9,894 nucleotides of DNA from assembly GCA_018970965.1 (NCBI GenBank), contig JAGWVG010000042.1, positions 1-9,894 on the forward strand, in the 5' to 3' direction. The DNA is from Alphaproteobacteria bacterium (GTDB lineage Bacteria > Pseudomonadota > Alphaproteobacteria > Sphingomonadales > Sphingomonadaceae). Of the stretch, positions 1-6,828 are shown in pieces; the first letter of the stretch is position 1; every line of letters starts with the position of its first letter. Below the pieces are notes generated by a model. That model searched no databases. It worked only from the letters and a program-made list of their open reading frames with translations, and had not been told where the DNA came from. The position numbers and the translations under genes were made by a program.

Positions 1-1
1 A

Positions 2-640
2 ATGGAGCGTACGGCCCAAATGACAGCAGCAACCACATTGCCGCGTAAACCAGCCAAAACCAAATGGTGGTGGCAGTGGGCGTTATTTTTTAAGGGTTTT
101 TTGAAACATCCGGTGATGGTGGGCTCCATCATCCCATCAAGCGAGGCGCTTATCCGCCATATGCTCAGTCGGGTGGAGTGGAAGACGTGCAAACTCTTTG
201 TCGAATATGGCCCGGGCGTCGGTACATTTTCACAGCATATTCTCGATCGACTTGCACCGGATGCGACCTATATCGCCATTGATCTTAACCCCGATTTCAT
301 CGACCATTTGTCATCCACCATCGCAGATAGCCGGTTCCGCCCCATTTTGGGGTCGGCGGCTGATGTCGAGCAGATCGTTCGCGAAAATGGCTTTCGCCAT
401 GCGGACTATGTTCTGTCTGGCTTGCCCTTTTCGACACTGCCCGCAGGCGTTGGTCCTGCCATTGCTGCGGCAACGGCCCGCGTGCTGCGGCCGGGAGGGG
501 CATTTTTGGTCTATCAGTTTCGCGCGCGGGTGCGTGACTTTCTGATGCCGCACTTCGCGCGGATCGACACGCAAATGGAATATTGGAATATTCCCCCCTG
601 CTTCCTCTTCTGGGCTTGGACGGCGGATCGCAGTTCGTGA
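2..640 (+). CDS. PmtA-like SAM-dependent methyltransferase (probable phospholipid N-methyltransferase)
   Basis: Predicted class I S-adenosylmethionine-dependent methyltransferase resembling the small soluble or membrane-associated phospholipid N-methyltransferases that turn phosphatidylethanolamine into phosphatidylcholine. The SAM-binding motif I is visible as VEYGPGVGTFS (residues 67-77), followed by an acidic end of strand 2 (AIDLNPDF, 92-99), then YVLSGLPFSTLP (136-147) in the motif IV area and VLRPGGAFLVYQF (161-173). Before the fold lies a Trp-rich, basic, probably amphipathic stretch (about residues 20-40, KWWWQWALFFKGFLKHP) of the kind that anchors PmtA enzymes to the membrane, then GSIIPSS, also typical of the family. 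The ATG at position 2 abuts the window edge, so a start further upstream cannot be excluded; an in-frame ATG at 20 is an alternative with a GGAG at 4-7, though 12 bases away. The methyl acceptor is inferred: ornithine lipid, or a relation to rRNA dimethylases, is possible. Confidence 0.72.
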   Translation: MERTAQMTAATTLPRKPAKTKWWWQWALFFKGFLKHPVMVGSIIPSSEALIRHMLSRVEWKTCKLFVEYGPGVGTFSQHILDRLAPDATYIAIDLNPDFIDHLSSTIADSRFRPILGSAADVEQIVRENGFRHADYVLSGLPFSTLPAGVGPAIAAATARVLRPGGAFLVYQFRARVRDFLMPHFARIDTQMEYWNIPPCFLFWAWTADRSS

Positions 641-712
641 TTGCGTTGCGCCCGCCCAGTCGATAGCGGGCTTCCCCAGAAGACCTGTTTCAGGTGAAAT
701 GATCCAAAGGAT
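641..712. other. Short spacer between methyltransferase and adenosine kinase
   Basis: This 72-base gap holds two small inverted repeats: GCCCG/CGGGC (650-654 and 666-670, loop about 11) and ACCTG-TTT-CAGGT (683-695). Neither is followed by a T run, so neither is a convincing terminator, and the two plus-strand genes may be cotranscribed. I see no good sigma-70 promoter; a TTGCGT at 641-646 lies 17 bases from TAGCGG at 664-669, which is a poor -10. Confidence 0.4.
706..711 (+). promoter_or_regulatory. Ribosome binding site of the adenosine kinase gene (bears on its start)
   Basis: AAAGGA at 706-711 is the only good Shine-Dalgarno match before the kinase gene. It lies one base from the ATG at 713, which is too close for normal initiation, but seven bases from the in-frame GTG at 719-721. 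The spacing therefore favours GTG 719 as the working start, which would shorten the protein by two residues. This is inferred from spacing alone. Confidence 0.5.
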
Positions 713-1714
713 ATGCGTGTGACTGCAGCCCAGCTTGATGTTGTTGCCGTTGGCAATGCGATTGTTGATATTATCGCGCCCGCGCCCGACAGCCTGATTG
801 TCGAAGAAGGCCTTACCAAAGGTGGCATGCAACTGGTGGACGCAGCCCGCGCTGACGCACTTTATGCGCGCATGGGCTCAGCGCATGAGGCCAGTGGCGG
901 CTCGGCGGCCAATACCATTGCAGGCATGGCCGCTCTGGGACGCAAATGCGGCTTTATTGGCCAAGTGGCGGATGATCAGTTCGGCAAAATATTCTCGCAC
1001 GATATTCGCGCTATTGGCGTCGACTTTACAACACCCATGCGCGGGAACGAACCGCCCACCGCGCAATGCCTCATTTTTGTGACGCCCGATGGCCAGCGCA
1101 CAATGAATACCTTTTTGGGGGCCTCGCAATTTTTGCCGGCAGCAGCGCTTGACCGCGCGATGATTGAAAATGCAGCTGTGCTCTATCTCGAAGGGTATTT
1201 GTGGGATCCGGAAGAGCCGCGTGCGGCGATGCGCGAAGCGATTGCTATTGCGCGGGCCGCAGGCCGTAAAGTGGCGTTCACCTTGTCTGACAATTTTGTG
1301 ATTGATCGGCATGGAGATGATTTCCGCGCGCTGTTGCGCGATGGCAAAATTGACATCCTTTTTGCCAATGACGGTGAAATTCGCACGCTGATGCAGACAG
1401 ATGATTTTGAGGCCGCGGTGGCGGCGGCGGCTCCCTTGGTGGAGACTTTGGTTGTCACCCGCAGCGAACAGGGCGCATTGGCCATGTCTGGCGGACAGCG
1501 TTTTGATGTCGCGGCAGAACCCATTGCCAAGGTCGTTGATACGACAGGCGCGGGGGATCTTTTCGCTGCGGGCTTTTTGGCAGGCCAAGCCGAGGGCCGC
1601 AGCATTGCAGAAAGCCTGACCATGGGGGCAATTTGTGCCGCCGAAGTTATTTCGCATTATGGCCCGCGCCCCGAAGCCGATTTAAAGGCGCTGGTAGCAA
1701 GCCGCTTAGGCTAA
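713..1714 (+). CDS. Adenosine kinase (PfkB/ribokinase family sugar kinase)
   Basis: PfkB-family carbohydrate kinase, most like bacterial adenosine kinases, which phosphorylate adenosine to AMP with ATP in the cytoplasm for purine salvage. The N-terminal strand DVVAVGNAIVDI (9-20), the Gly-rich substrate signature SGGSAANTIAG (61-71), the NxxE magnesium/phosphate motif NDGE (219-222) and the C-terminal PfkB signature DTTGAGDLFAAGF (276-288) are all present. Asp282 in GAGD is the expected catalytic base. At 333 residues it has the usual family length and is intact. The ATG at 713 is taken as the start, but the Shine-Dalgarno spacing favours the GTG at 719. It follows the methyltransferase in the same direction and ends just before a strong terminator. 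Substrate assignment within PfkB is the main uncertainty: another nucleoside or sugar kinase, such as inosine-guanosine kinase or ribokinase, is less likely. Confidence 0.85.
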   Translation: MRVTAAQLDVVAVGNAIVDIIAPAPDSLIVEEGLTKGGMQLVDAARADALYARMGSAHEASGGSAANTIAGMAALGRKCGFIGQVADDQFGKIFSHDIRAIGVDFTTPMRGNEPPTAQCLIFVTPDGQRTMNTFLGASQFLPAAALDRAMIENAAVLYLEGYLWDPEEPRAAMREAIAIARAAGRKVAFTLSDNFVIDRHGDDFRALLRDGKIDILFANDGEIRTLMQTDDFEAAVAAAAPLVETLVVTRSEQGALAMSGGQRFDVAAEPIAKVVDTTGAGDLFAAGFLAGQAEGRSIAESLTMGAICAAEVISHYGPRPEADLKALVASRLG

Positions 1715-1737
1715 TCCATCGCAGCTATAAGGGGCAT

Positions 1738-1770
1738 AAAAAAGGGGAGGCCTTGGCCTCCCCTTTTCTT
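1738..1770. terminator. Bidirectional intrinsic terminator between converging genes
   Basis: A perfect inverted repeat pairs 1740-1752 (AAAAGGGGAGGCC) with 1755-1767 (GGCCTCCCCTTTT). With a CTTG tetraloop it forms a 12-base-pair stem that is very GC-rich in its upper part. Six As (1738-1743) precede the GC core and TTTTCTT (1764-1770) follows it, so a U tract is produced on either strand. It lies 23 bases after the adenosine kinase stop and 22 bases after the permease stop on the other strand, so it should end both transcripts. Confidence 0.92.
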
Positions 1771-1792
1771 ATTCAGCTCAAGCCCCCGCCGG

Positions 1793-3316
1793 TTAATTGA
1801 TCGGCGGAACGCTTGTCGGTGGGGCATCCTTATCAGCTTCATGCACTTCCACCGCGCCGCGGCCCACATGGCTGCGCGACCGGCTATAGGTGAAATACAC
1901 CACCAAGCCGATGGTCGCCCAAATGAGGAACAGGCGGATCGTCTCCCATGACAGGCTGACAAACAAATAGGCGCACCCCAGAATGGCAATTGGCGCGGTC
2001 AACCAGATCAGCGGCGTGCGGAACGGACGACGACGATCAGGATCGGTGCGGCGCAGCACCAACACGGCGACCGAAACCGCGGCGAAGGCAAAAAGCGTGC
2101 CCGAGTTCGAAATATCGGCAAGCTTGCCCACTGGGAAGAAAGCCGCGAACAACGCAACAGCCACGCCCGTCAGCACAGTGATGACGTGCGGCGTGTTGTA
2201 CTTCGGGTGGATCTTCGAAAAGGCTTCAGGCAGCAGGCCGTCACGGCTCATCACGAAGAAGATGCGCGTCTGACCGAACATCATCATCAAAATAACCGAA
2301 GGCAATGCAAGACCTGCGGCAAGGCCAATCAGGTTACCAATTTGCGGCCACCCAATTTCACGCAATGTCCACGCCAAGGCTTCCTTGGAGCAGACAACAG
2401 CTTGATCGCCCATCGCAGCACATTGCTGCGCGAGCATCGTGCTGCCCGGCGCAAGCGCCTCGCCCGACGGGCCAAAGACCGGCTGTGCGCCCACCGAGCC
2501 AATCACACCCGAGGCCACGAGCAGATAAAAGATCGTGCAGATGGCAAGCGAGCCAATCAGGCCAATAGGCATATTGCGCTGCGGGTTCTTGGTTTCTTCA
2601 GCCGCCGTCGACACGGCATCAAAGCCCACATAAGCAAAGAAAATTGAAGCCGCCGCAGCCGAAATGCCAGCAAAGCCTAAAGGCGCGAATGGCTGGAAGT
2701 TCTGCATGTTCATTACAGGAACGGCAAGCGCGATAAACAGCGACAGTGCCGAGACCTTGATGACCACCAGAACCGCGTTCACAGTCGCGCTTTCGCGTGT
2801 GCCAATCACCAGCAACCACGTTACCAGCCCTGCAATCAGCATGGCGGGCAGGTTCACAATACCGCCATCATAGGGGCCGCGCACCAGCATATCGGGTATG
2901 TCGATATGGAGGACGTTTTCCAACAGGCCGACCACATAACCAGACCAGCCGACGGACACAGCGCCCGCCGCCACCGCATATTCCAAAATCAGCGCCCAGC
3001 CGACCATCCAGGCCAGCAATTCGCCCATCACGGCATAGCTATAGGTATAGGCTGAGCCCGAAACGGGGACCATTGCCGCCATTTCAGCATAGCAGAGCGC
3101 AGCAACAGCGCAGACAATGCCGGCAATGACAAAGCTGAGCATCATGCCCGGGCCTGCCTTTTGCGCGGCTTCTGCCGTCAACACGAAAATGCCGGTGCCA
3201 ATCACAGCGCCAATGCCCAGCATAGTCAGCTGGAAGGCGCCCAAGGAACGGTGCAGCGACTTCTTTTCAGCAGTCGCCAAAATCGCATCAAGCGGTTTGA
3301 CGCGGTCAAAAATCAT
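1793..3316 (-). CDS. APC-family amino acid permease
   Basis: Inner-membrane secondary transporter of the amino acid-polyamine-organocation superfamily, closest in appearance to the CAT/YfnA-type amino acid permeases. About twelve hydrophobic segments are visible (roughly 28-48, 58-82, 100-118, 155-172, 180-200, 218-238, 252-275, 325-347, 376-396, 405-423, 437-456, 460-478). The unwound helix 1 substrate motif GIGAVIGTGIFV (34-45), the helix 6 region YVGFDAVSTAAEETKNP (229-245) and FGQTRIFFVMSRDGLLP (347-363) are hallmarks of the family. At 507 residues it is full length. The loop between helices 7 and 8 (about 276-324) is long, carries Cys299 and Cys309, and should face the periplasm. GGGGAG (3328-3323) is a good ribosome binding site, six bases from the ATG. 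It lies in the same direction as the his-HIT genes, 68 bases further on. The substrate cannot be told from sequence; cationic or branched-chain amino acids are possible. Confidence 0.9.
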   Translation of the reverse strand: MIFDRVKPLDAILATAEKKSLHRSLGAFQLTMLGIGAVIGTGIFVLTAEAAQKAGPGMMLSFVIAGIVCAVAALCYAEMAAMVPVSGSAYTYSYAVMGELLAWMVGWALILEYAVAAGAVSVGWSGYVVGLLENVLHIDIPDMLVRGPYDGGIVNLPAMLIAGLVTWLLVIGTRESATVNAVLVVIKVSALSLFIALAVPVMNMQNFQPFAPLGFAGISAAAASIFFAYVGFDAVSTAAEETKNPQRNMPIGLIGSLAICTIFYLLVASGVIGSVGAQPVFGPSGEALAPGSTMLAQQCAAMGDQAVVCSKEALAWTLREIGWPQIGNLIGLAAGLALPSVILMMMFGQTRIFFVMSRDGLLPEAFSKIHPKYNTPHVITVLTGVAVALFAAFFPVGKLADISNSGTLFAFAAVSVAVLVLRRTDPDRRRPFRTPLIWLTAPIAILGCAYLFVSLSWETIRLFLIWATIGLVVYFTYSRSRSHVGRGAVEVHEADKDAPPTSVPPIN

Positions 3317-3322
3317 GGAAAA

Positions 3323-3346
3323 CTCCCCAAGGATATGTTCTTGGGG
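3323..3346 (-). promoter_or_regulatory. Inverted repeat overlapping the permease ribosome binding site
   Basis: On the minus strand CCCCAAG (3346-3340) can pair with CTTGGGG (3331-3325) over an eight-base loop. The GGGG of the second arm is part of the Shine-Dalgarno GGGGAG (3328-3323), six bases before the permease ATG. Folding would hide part of the ribosome binding site, so this may be a translational control element. The seven-base stem is short, there is no T run to make it a terminator, and the role is inferred. Confidence 0.4.
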
Positions 3347-3384
3347 CCTAACCTAAGGCTTAATCCTATTCGCGCAACAAAATA
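3347..3384 (-). other. Spacer between the HIT gene and the permease
   Basis: No clear terminator for the his-HIT transcript is visible here; the best repeat is the four-base GCCT/AGGC. A very weak promoter candidate for the permease is TTGCGC (3377-3372) and TAGGTT (3355-3350) with a 16-base spacer. Read-through from the his operon into the permease gene is therefore possible. Confidence 0.25.
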
Positions 3385-3762
3385 TCAGCGCGGAAGCATT
3401 GCGCCGAGTTGTTTTCCGCCAAAAAGATGCACGTGCAAATGCGGCACTTCTTGATGGCCATGGCCACCGATATTGGCAAGCAAGCGATACCCCGGGGCAG
3501 GCAAGCCCAACTCCCGCGCGACATGGCCAACCGCACGAATAAAGCCTGCGATTTCAGCATCGCTGGCCTTGGCTGAAAAATCATCCCAGCTGACATAGCG
3601 TCCTTTGGGGATCACCAGCACATGCACCGGCGCTTGTGGATTGATATCATGAAAGGCAAGCGCCCATTCATTTTCAAACACCGTCTTGTTTGGAATTTCG
3701 CCCCGCAAAATTTTGGCGAACACATTCTGATCGTCATAGGGCGCAAGCGCATCAATCGGCAT
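3385..3762 (-). CDS. HIT family (histidine triad) nucleotide-binding protein
   Basis: Small cytoplasmic histidine-triad protein of the HINT branch; family members hydrolyse nucleoside phosphoramidates and related AMP adducts. The catalytic triad is HLHVHL (His108, His110, His112), preceded by GHGHQEVPH, and the N-terminal signatures FAKILRGEIP (15-24) and FHDINPQAPVHVLVIPK (37-53) are well preserved. At 125 residues it is complete. Its ATG directly follows the hisE stop with no base between them, and a strong AGGAG (3773-3769) with six-base spacing lies inside the end of hisE, so it should be cotranscribed with, and probably coupled to, the histidine genes. A role in histidine synthesis is not established; the position may simply reflect a conserved neighbourhood. 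The natural substrate is unknown. Confidence 0.93.
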   Translation of the reverse strand: MPIDALAPYDDQNVFAKILRGEIPNKTVFENEWALAFHDINPQAPVHVLVIPKGRYVSWDDFSAKASDAEIAGFIRAVGHVARELGLPAPGYRLLANIGGHGHQEVPHLHVHLFGGKQLGAMLPR

Positions 3763-4083
3763 TTAACTCTCCTGACGCGCGGCTTTTTCCGCAAGGCCCG
3801 ACACGCCTTCGCGCGCGTCCAATTCAGCCAAAACCTCTGCCAGCGTTACGCCGCGATCCGCAAGCAGAACCAGCAGATGGAACAGCAAGTCCGCCGCCTC
3901 ACCCGTTAAGGCGCGATCATCTTCGCTTAAGGCGGCAATGATGGTTTCGGTAGCTTCTTCGCCCAGCTTTTGCGCGATCTTGCCACGCCCGCGCGCGGTC
4001 AGCTTCGCAACATAAGATGCCGATGGGTCCGCCGCGCGGCGTGCGCGGATGGTTTCTTCAAGGCGGAAAAGCGTGTCAGCCAT
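3763..4083 (-). CDS. hisE: Phosphoribosyl-ATP pyrophosphohydrolase (HisE)
   Basis: Second enzyme of histidine synthesis, removing pyrophosphate from phosphoribosyl-ATP to give phosphoribosyl-AMP in the cytoplasm. The MazG-like all-alpha fold is recognisable from GEEATETIIA (41-50), which holds the metal-binding glutamates, and GEAADLLFHLLVLL (61-74) with the ExxD pair Glu62/Asp65. At 106 residues it is a normal stand-alone HisE without a fused HisI domain, so phosphoribosyl-AMP cyclohydrolase must be encoded elsewhere. It sits 48 bases after hisF, the only real gap among the his genes, and has only a weak purine-rich site (AGAAAGA) before its ATG. Its stop adjoins the start of the HIT gene. 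Assignment is secure. Confidence 0.95.
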   Translation of the reverse strand: MADTLFRLEETIRARRAADPSASYVAKLTARGRGKIAQKLGEEATETIIAALSEDDRALTGEAADLLFHLLVLLADRGVTLAEVLAELDAREGVSGLAEKAARQES

Positions 4084-4131
4084 GGTCTTTCTGTGCGCGG
4101 GCGGCTGCGCGGCGTCAAGCCTTGGTGCGTT

Positions 4132-4902
4132 TCAAGCCGCCACAGGGTGGCGCACTGGCAAACCCGCCGCCGCCAGAGCGCGATGCGCATCGCCAATCGT
4201 CGCTTCGCCAAAATGGAAGATAGAGGCGGCGAGCACCGCACTGGCATGACCCTGTGTGACGCCTGCAACCAAATGATCAAGCGTGCCCACCCCGCCTGAC
4301 GCAATTACCGGAACCGACACAGCTTCAGCAATGATGCGCGTCAACGCAAGATCATAGCCATCGCGTGTGCCATCGCGATCCATTGAGGTGACCAAGATTT
4401 CGCCTGCCCCCAATTCCGCCAGCCGCACAGCATGGGCGACAGCATCAATCCCCGTCTCGCGGCGGCCGCCATGCGTGAAGACCTCCCAATGATCGCCGCT
4501 GCGTCGCGCATCAACGCTGGCAACAACGCATTGGCTGCCAAAGCGATCGGCAATATCCGCGACAAGCTCAGGTCGGGTGACAGCCGCGGAATTGACCGCG
4601 ACCTTATCTGCCCCCGCCAAGAGCAACGCGCGCGCATCTTCTGCCGAGCGCACACCGCCACCCACGGTGAGCGGCATGAAGCAAACTTCCGCCGTGCGTG
4701 CGACGACATCCAATATTGTATCGCGGCCTTCATGGCTTGCCGTGATGTCCAGAAAGCAAAGCTCATCCGCGCCCGCCGCATCATAAGCGCGCGCAGCTTC
4801 TACCGGATCCCCTGCGTCAACCAGATCAACAAAGTTGACGCCCTTCACAACGCGGCCATTGGCGACGTCGAGACAGGGGATCACGCGCACCCGCACGCTC
4901 AT
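4132..4902 (-). CDS. hisF: Imidazole glycerol phosphate synthase cyclase subunit (HisF)
   Basis: Cyclase subunit of imidazole glycerol phosphate synthase. It uses ammonia delivered from HisH to convert PRFAR into imidazole glycerol phosphate and AICAR, the latter feeding back into purine synthesis. The beta/alpha barrel is intact at 256 residues. The two catalytic aspartates are at Asp12 ([15 protein letters not shown]) and Asp131 (VASVDARR), and the phosphate-binding loops LTVGGGVRS (78-86) and VIASGGVGT (199-207) are present. Its ATG overlaps the hisA stop as ATGA (4902-4899). AGGTGG (4915-4910), seven bases upstream inside hisA, is a good ribosome binding site. The hisA-hisF order and the neighbouring hisH fit a coordinated HisH-HisF complex. 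Confidence 0.97.
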   Translation of the reverse strand: MSVRVRVIPCLDVANGRVVKGVNFVDLVDAGDPVEAARAYDAAGADELCFLDITASHEGRDTILDVVARTAEVCFMPLTVGGGVRSAEDARALLLAGADKVAVNSAAVTRPELVADIADRFGSQCVVASVDARRSGDHWEVFTHGGRRETGIDAVAHAVRLAELGAGEILVTSMDRDGTRDGYDLALTRIIAEAVSVPVIASGGVGTLDHLVAGVTQGHASAVLAASIFHFGEATIGDAHRALAAAGLPVRHPVAA

Positions 4903-5651
4903 TGCGCCGCCACCTGCAAGGCTTCTGCCAAATCAAGCCGTCCGTCATAGAGCGCGCGGCCTGTAATCACCCCTTCAACGCCATCCGCCACACAGGGCTT
5001 GAGCGCATGAATATCGTCAATGCCTGCAACCCCGCCTGAGGCAATGACCGGGATGTTGGTCGCCCGCGCCAAATCTACTGTTGCCGCAACATTACAGCCT
5101 TTGAGCAAGCCATCCCGGCCGACATCGGTGAACAACAGCGCCGTAACACCCGCATCTTCAAAACGGCGCGCCAAATCGACCACGGCCATGTCTGAAGTTT
5201 CAGCCCAACCATCCGTCGCCACAAAGCCATCGCGCGCATCAACGGCGACCACAATTTGGCCGGGCAGTGCCTTGGCGGCGGATTTCACAAAATCGGGGTC
5301 TTTCAACGCCGCCGTGCCAATCACAATCCGCGCAACGCCCAGTGCAGTCCATCGCTCAACCGCTGCCATATTGCGGATGCCGCCGCCCAATTGCACGCGC
5401 CCCGGAAAGGCGCGCACAATAGCTTCAACCGCACTGGCGTTAACCGCATGGCCTGCAAAGCTGCCATCAAGATCAACGACATGTAAATGGCTGGCCCCGG
5501 CGCGCGCAAAGGCCTTGGCCTGTGCTGCAGGATCATCGCCATACACCGTTGCGCGATCCATATCCCCCTCAGCCAGCCGCACAACTTGGCCGCCTTTGAG
5601 GTCAATTGCGGGGAAAATGATCAAGGGTTTGCTGGGGCTCATGGCTGCCAT
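4899..5651 (-). CDS. hisA: ProFAR isomerase (HisA)
   Basis: 1-(5-phosphoribosyl)-5-[(5-phosphoribosylamino)methylideneamino]imidazole-4-carboxamide isomerase, which opens the ribose ring in an Amadori rearrangement to give PRFAR for HisF. Barrel motifs are clear: [14 protein letters not shown] (13-26) with catalytic Asp17, QLGGGIRN (87-94), VDARDG (137-142) and FTDVGRDG (174-181), with phosphate loop [10 protein letters not shown] (202-211). Its length of 250 residues is normal, and its twofold beta/alpha barrel symmetry is shared with HisF. The start is uncertain: the first ATG (5651) lies within the end of hisH, but a second ATG three codons later (5642-5640) overlaps the hisH stop as ATGA, the same arrangement as at hisA-hisF. 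Neither has a strong Shine-Dalgarno sequence. Confidence 0.96.
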   Translation of the reverse strand: MAAMSPSKPLIIFPAIDLKGGQVVRLAEGDMDRATVYGDDPAAQAKAFARAGASHLHVVDLDGSFAGHAVNASAVEAIVRAFPGRVQLGGGIRNMAAVERWTALGVARIVIGTAALKDPDFVKSAAKALPGQIVVAVDARDGFVATDGWAETSDMAVVDLARRFEDAGVTALLFTDVGRDGLLKGCNVAATVDLARATNIPVIASGGVAGIDDIHALKPCVADGVEGVITGRALYDGRLDLAEALQVAAQ

Positions 5652-6244
5652 TCTAAGAAGCGGGACAAGAGGGCGAGGCCATAACGCTGGCTCTTTTCCG
5701 GGTGGAATTGCACCCCTGCAAAATTATCACGACCAATGGCTGCCACAATCGGCCCGCCATGCTGCGTTTGCGCCAGCACATCGTTCCCTTCAAATGCAAA
5801 GCTGTGAAGGAAATAGGCTTCCCCCGCCTCGAGCAACGCATGCGATGTGGTCGGCACCACATCATTCCAACCCATATGCGGAACTTTCAGTGCTGTATCG
5901 GCGGGTTCAATCTTACGAACAGTCCCGGCAATCCAGCCCAAGCCCTCATGCCGGCCATGTTCCTCGCCCGCCTCAGCCATAAGCTGCATGCCAACGCAAA
6001 TGCCGAGAAATGGCGTGCCTTGCGCGCGCACGCGCTCGTTGAGCGCATCGACCATGCCGTCAATTGACCGTAATGCCGTCATACAATGCGCAAAAGCGCC
6101 CACGCCGGGCAAGACGATCCGATCAGCCCGGCGGACCATATCGGGATCAGCGGTGACAGCAACTTCCCCAGCGCCTGCCGCTTTCAGCGCATTCCTGACC
6201 GATTGGAGGTTGCCCGCGCCATAATCGATCAGGGCGAGGCTCAC
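5639..6244 (-). CDS. hisH: Imidazole glycerol phosphate synthase glutaminase subunit (HisH)
   Basis: Class I glutamine amidotransferase subunit that splits glutamine and channels ammonia to HisF. The catalytic triad is present: Cys83 in the nucleophile elbow GICVGMQ (81-87), and His181 and Glu183 in [10 protein letters not shown]. The oxyanion-hole region LPGVGAF (45-51) and HMGWND (123-128) at the HisF interface are also seen. It is complete at 201 residues. It starts with GTG (6244-6242), overlapping the hisB stop as GTGA, with AAGGGGA (6255-6249) four bases upstream as ribosome binding site. It lies between hisB and hisA rather than next to its partner hisF, a common order in proteobacteria. 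Confidence 0.97.
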   Translation of the reverse strand: MSLALIDYGAGNLQSVRNALKAAGAGEVAVTADPDMVRRADRIVLPGVGAFAHCMTALRSIDGMVDALNERVRAQGTPFLGICVGMQLMAEAGEEHGRHEGLGWIAGTVRKIEPADTALKVPHMGWNDVVPTTSHALLEAGEAYFLHSFAFEGNDVLAQTQHGGPIVAAIGRDNFAGVQFHPEKSQRYGLALLSRFLEWQP

Positions 6245-6828
6245 AGCATCCCCTTGGTCGAGGGTACGGCATCGGCCTTACGCGCATCAATTTCTACGGC
6301 CACGCGCAACGCGCGCGCCAAGGCCTTGAAGCAGCTTTCCACCACATGGTGATTGTTGGCACCATAAAGGTTTTCAACGTGCAGGGTGATGCCTGCGGCT
6401 TGCGCAAAGCTGTGGAACCAATGCTCAATCAGCTCGGTATCCCATTCGCCCAAACGCGGCGTGCCAAAATCGGCCTTAAACACCAGCCAGGGCCGGCCCG
6501 AAATATCGAGCGCACAGCGCGTCAACGTTTCATCCATCGGCGCATAGGCATGGCCATAGCGGGTGATGCCTTTTTTATCGCCCAGCGCTTTCAGCACCGC
6601 CTCGCCAATGGCAATGCCGGTATCTTCCGTTGTGTGGTGCTGATCGACATGCAGGTCGCCAACAGTTTTGACTTTAAGGTCAATCAGCGAATGGCGCGAC
6701 AATTGCTCGAGCATATGGTCCAAAAACCCAATGCCCGTAGAGACTTCATAAAGCCCTGTGCCATCCAAGTTCAGCTCGACCTCAATTGAAGTCTCACTCG
6801 TCTTGCGTTGAATCGTCGCGGTTCGCAT
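6241..6828 (-). CDS. hisB: Imidazoleglycerol-phosphate dehydratase (HisB)
   Basis: Manganese-dependent dehydratase that converts imidazole glycerol phosphate to imidazole acetol phosphate. The metal-binding repeats are intact: [13 protein letters not shown] (35-47), [12 protein letters not shown] (62-73), and the second-half counterpart [18 protein letters not shown] (152-169). At 195 residues it is the monofunctional form, with no N-terminal histidinol-phosphatase domain, so histidinol phosphatase must be a separate gene. The ATG at 6828 was chosen over the in-frame ATG at 6855 because HisB proteins typically begin MRTATIxRxTxET, as here, and because AAGGA lies just upstream, though only two bases away. 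It is the first gene of the his operon and diverges from sspB. Confidence 0.96.
   Translation of the reverse strand: MRTATIQRKTSETSIEVELNLDGTGLYEVSTGIGFLDHMLEQLSRHSLIDLKVKTVGDLHVDQHHTTEDTGIAIGEAVLKALGDKKGITRYGHAYAPMDETLTRCALDISGRPWLVFKADFGTPRLGEWDTELIEHWFHSFAQAAGITLHVENLYGANNHHVVESCFKALARALRVAVEIDARKADAVPSTKGML

Noticed and set aside
683..695. Small hairpin ACCTG-TTT-CAGGT before adenosine kinase as terminator or operator
   Set aside because: Five base pairs without a T run is too weak for a terminator, and no known regulator site is recognisable.
311..832. 173-codon minus-strand open frame spanning the methyltransferase end and adenosine kinase start
   Set aside because: It crosses two real genes and their spacer, and its composition is unlike a protein. 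Nothing supports it as an overlapping gene.
878..1657. 259-codon open frame on the minus strand opposite adenosine kinase
   Set aside because: Fully antisense to a gene with complete PfkB motifs, with no ribosome binding site or family resemblance. It is a shadow of the real gene.
5020..5982. 320-codon open frame on the plus strand opposite hisA and hisH
   Set aside because: It is antisense to two unmistakable enzymes. The translation is rich in Ser, Thr, Ala, Pro and Arg with no recognisable motif, as expected from codon bias in GC-rich coding DNA.
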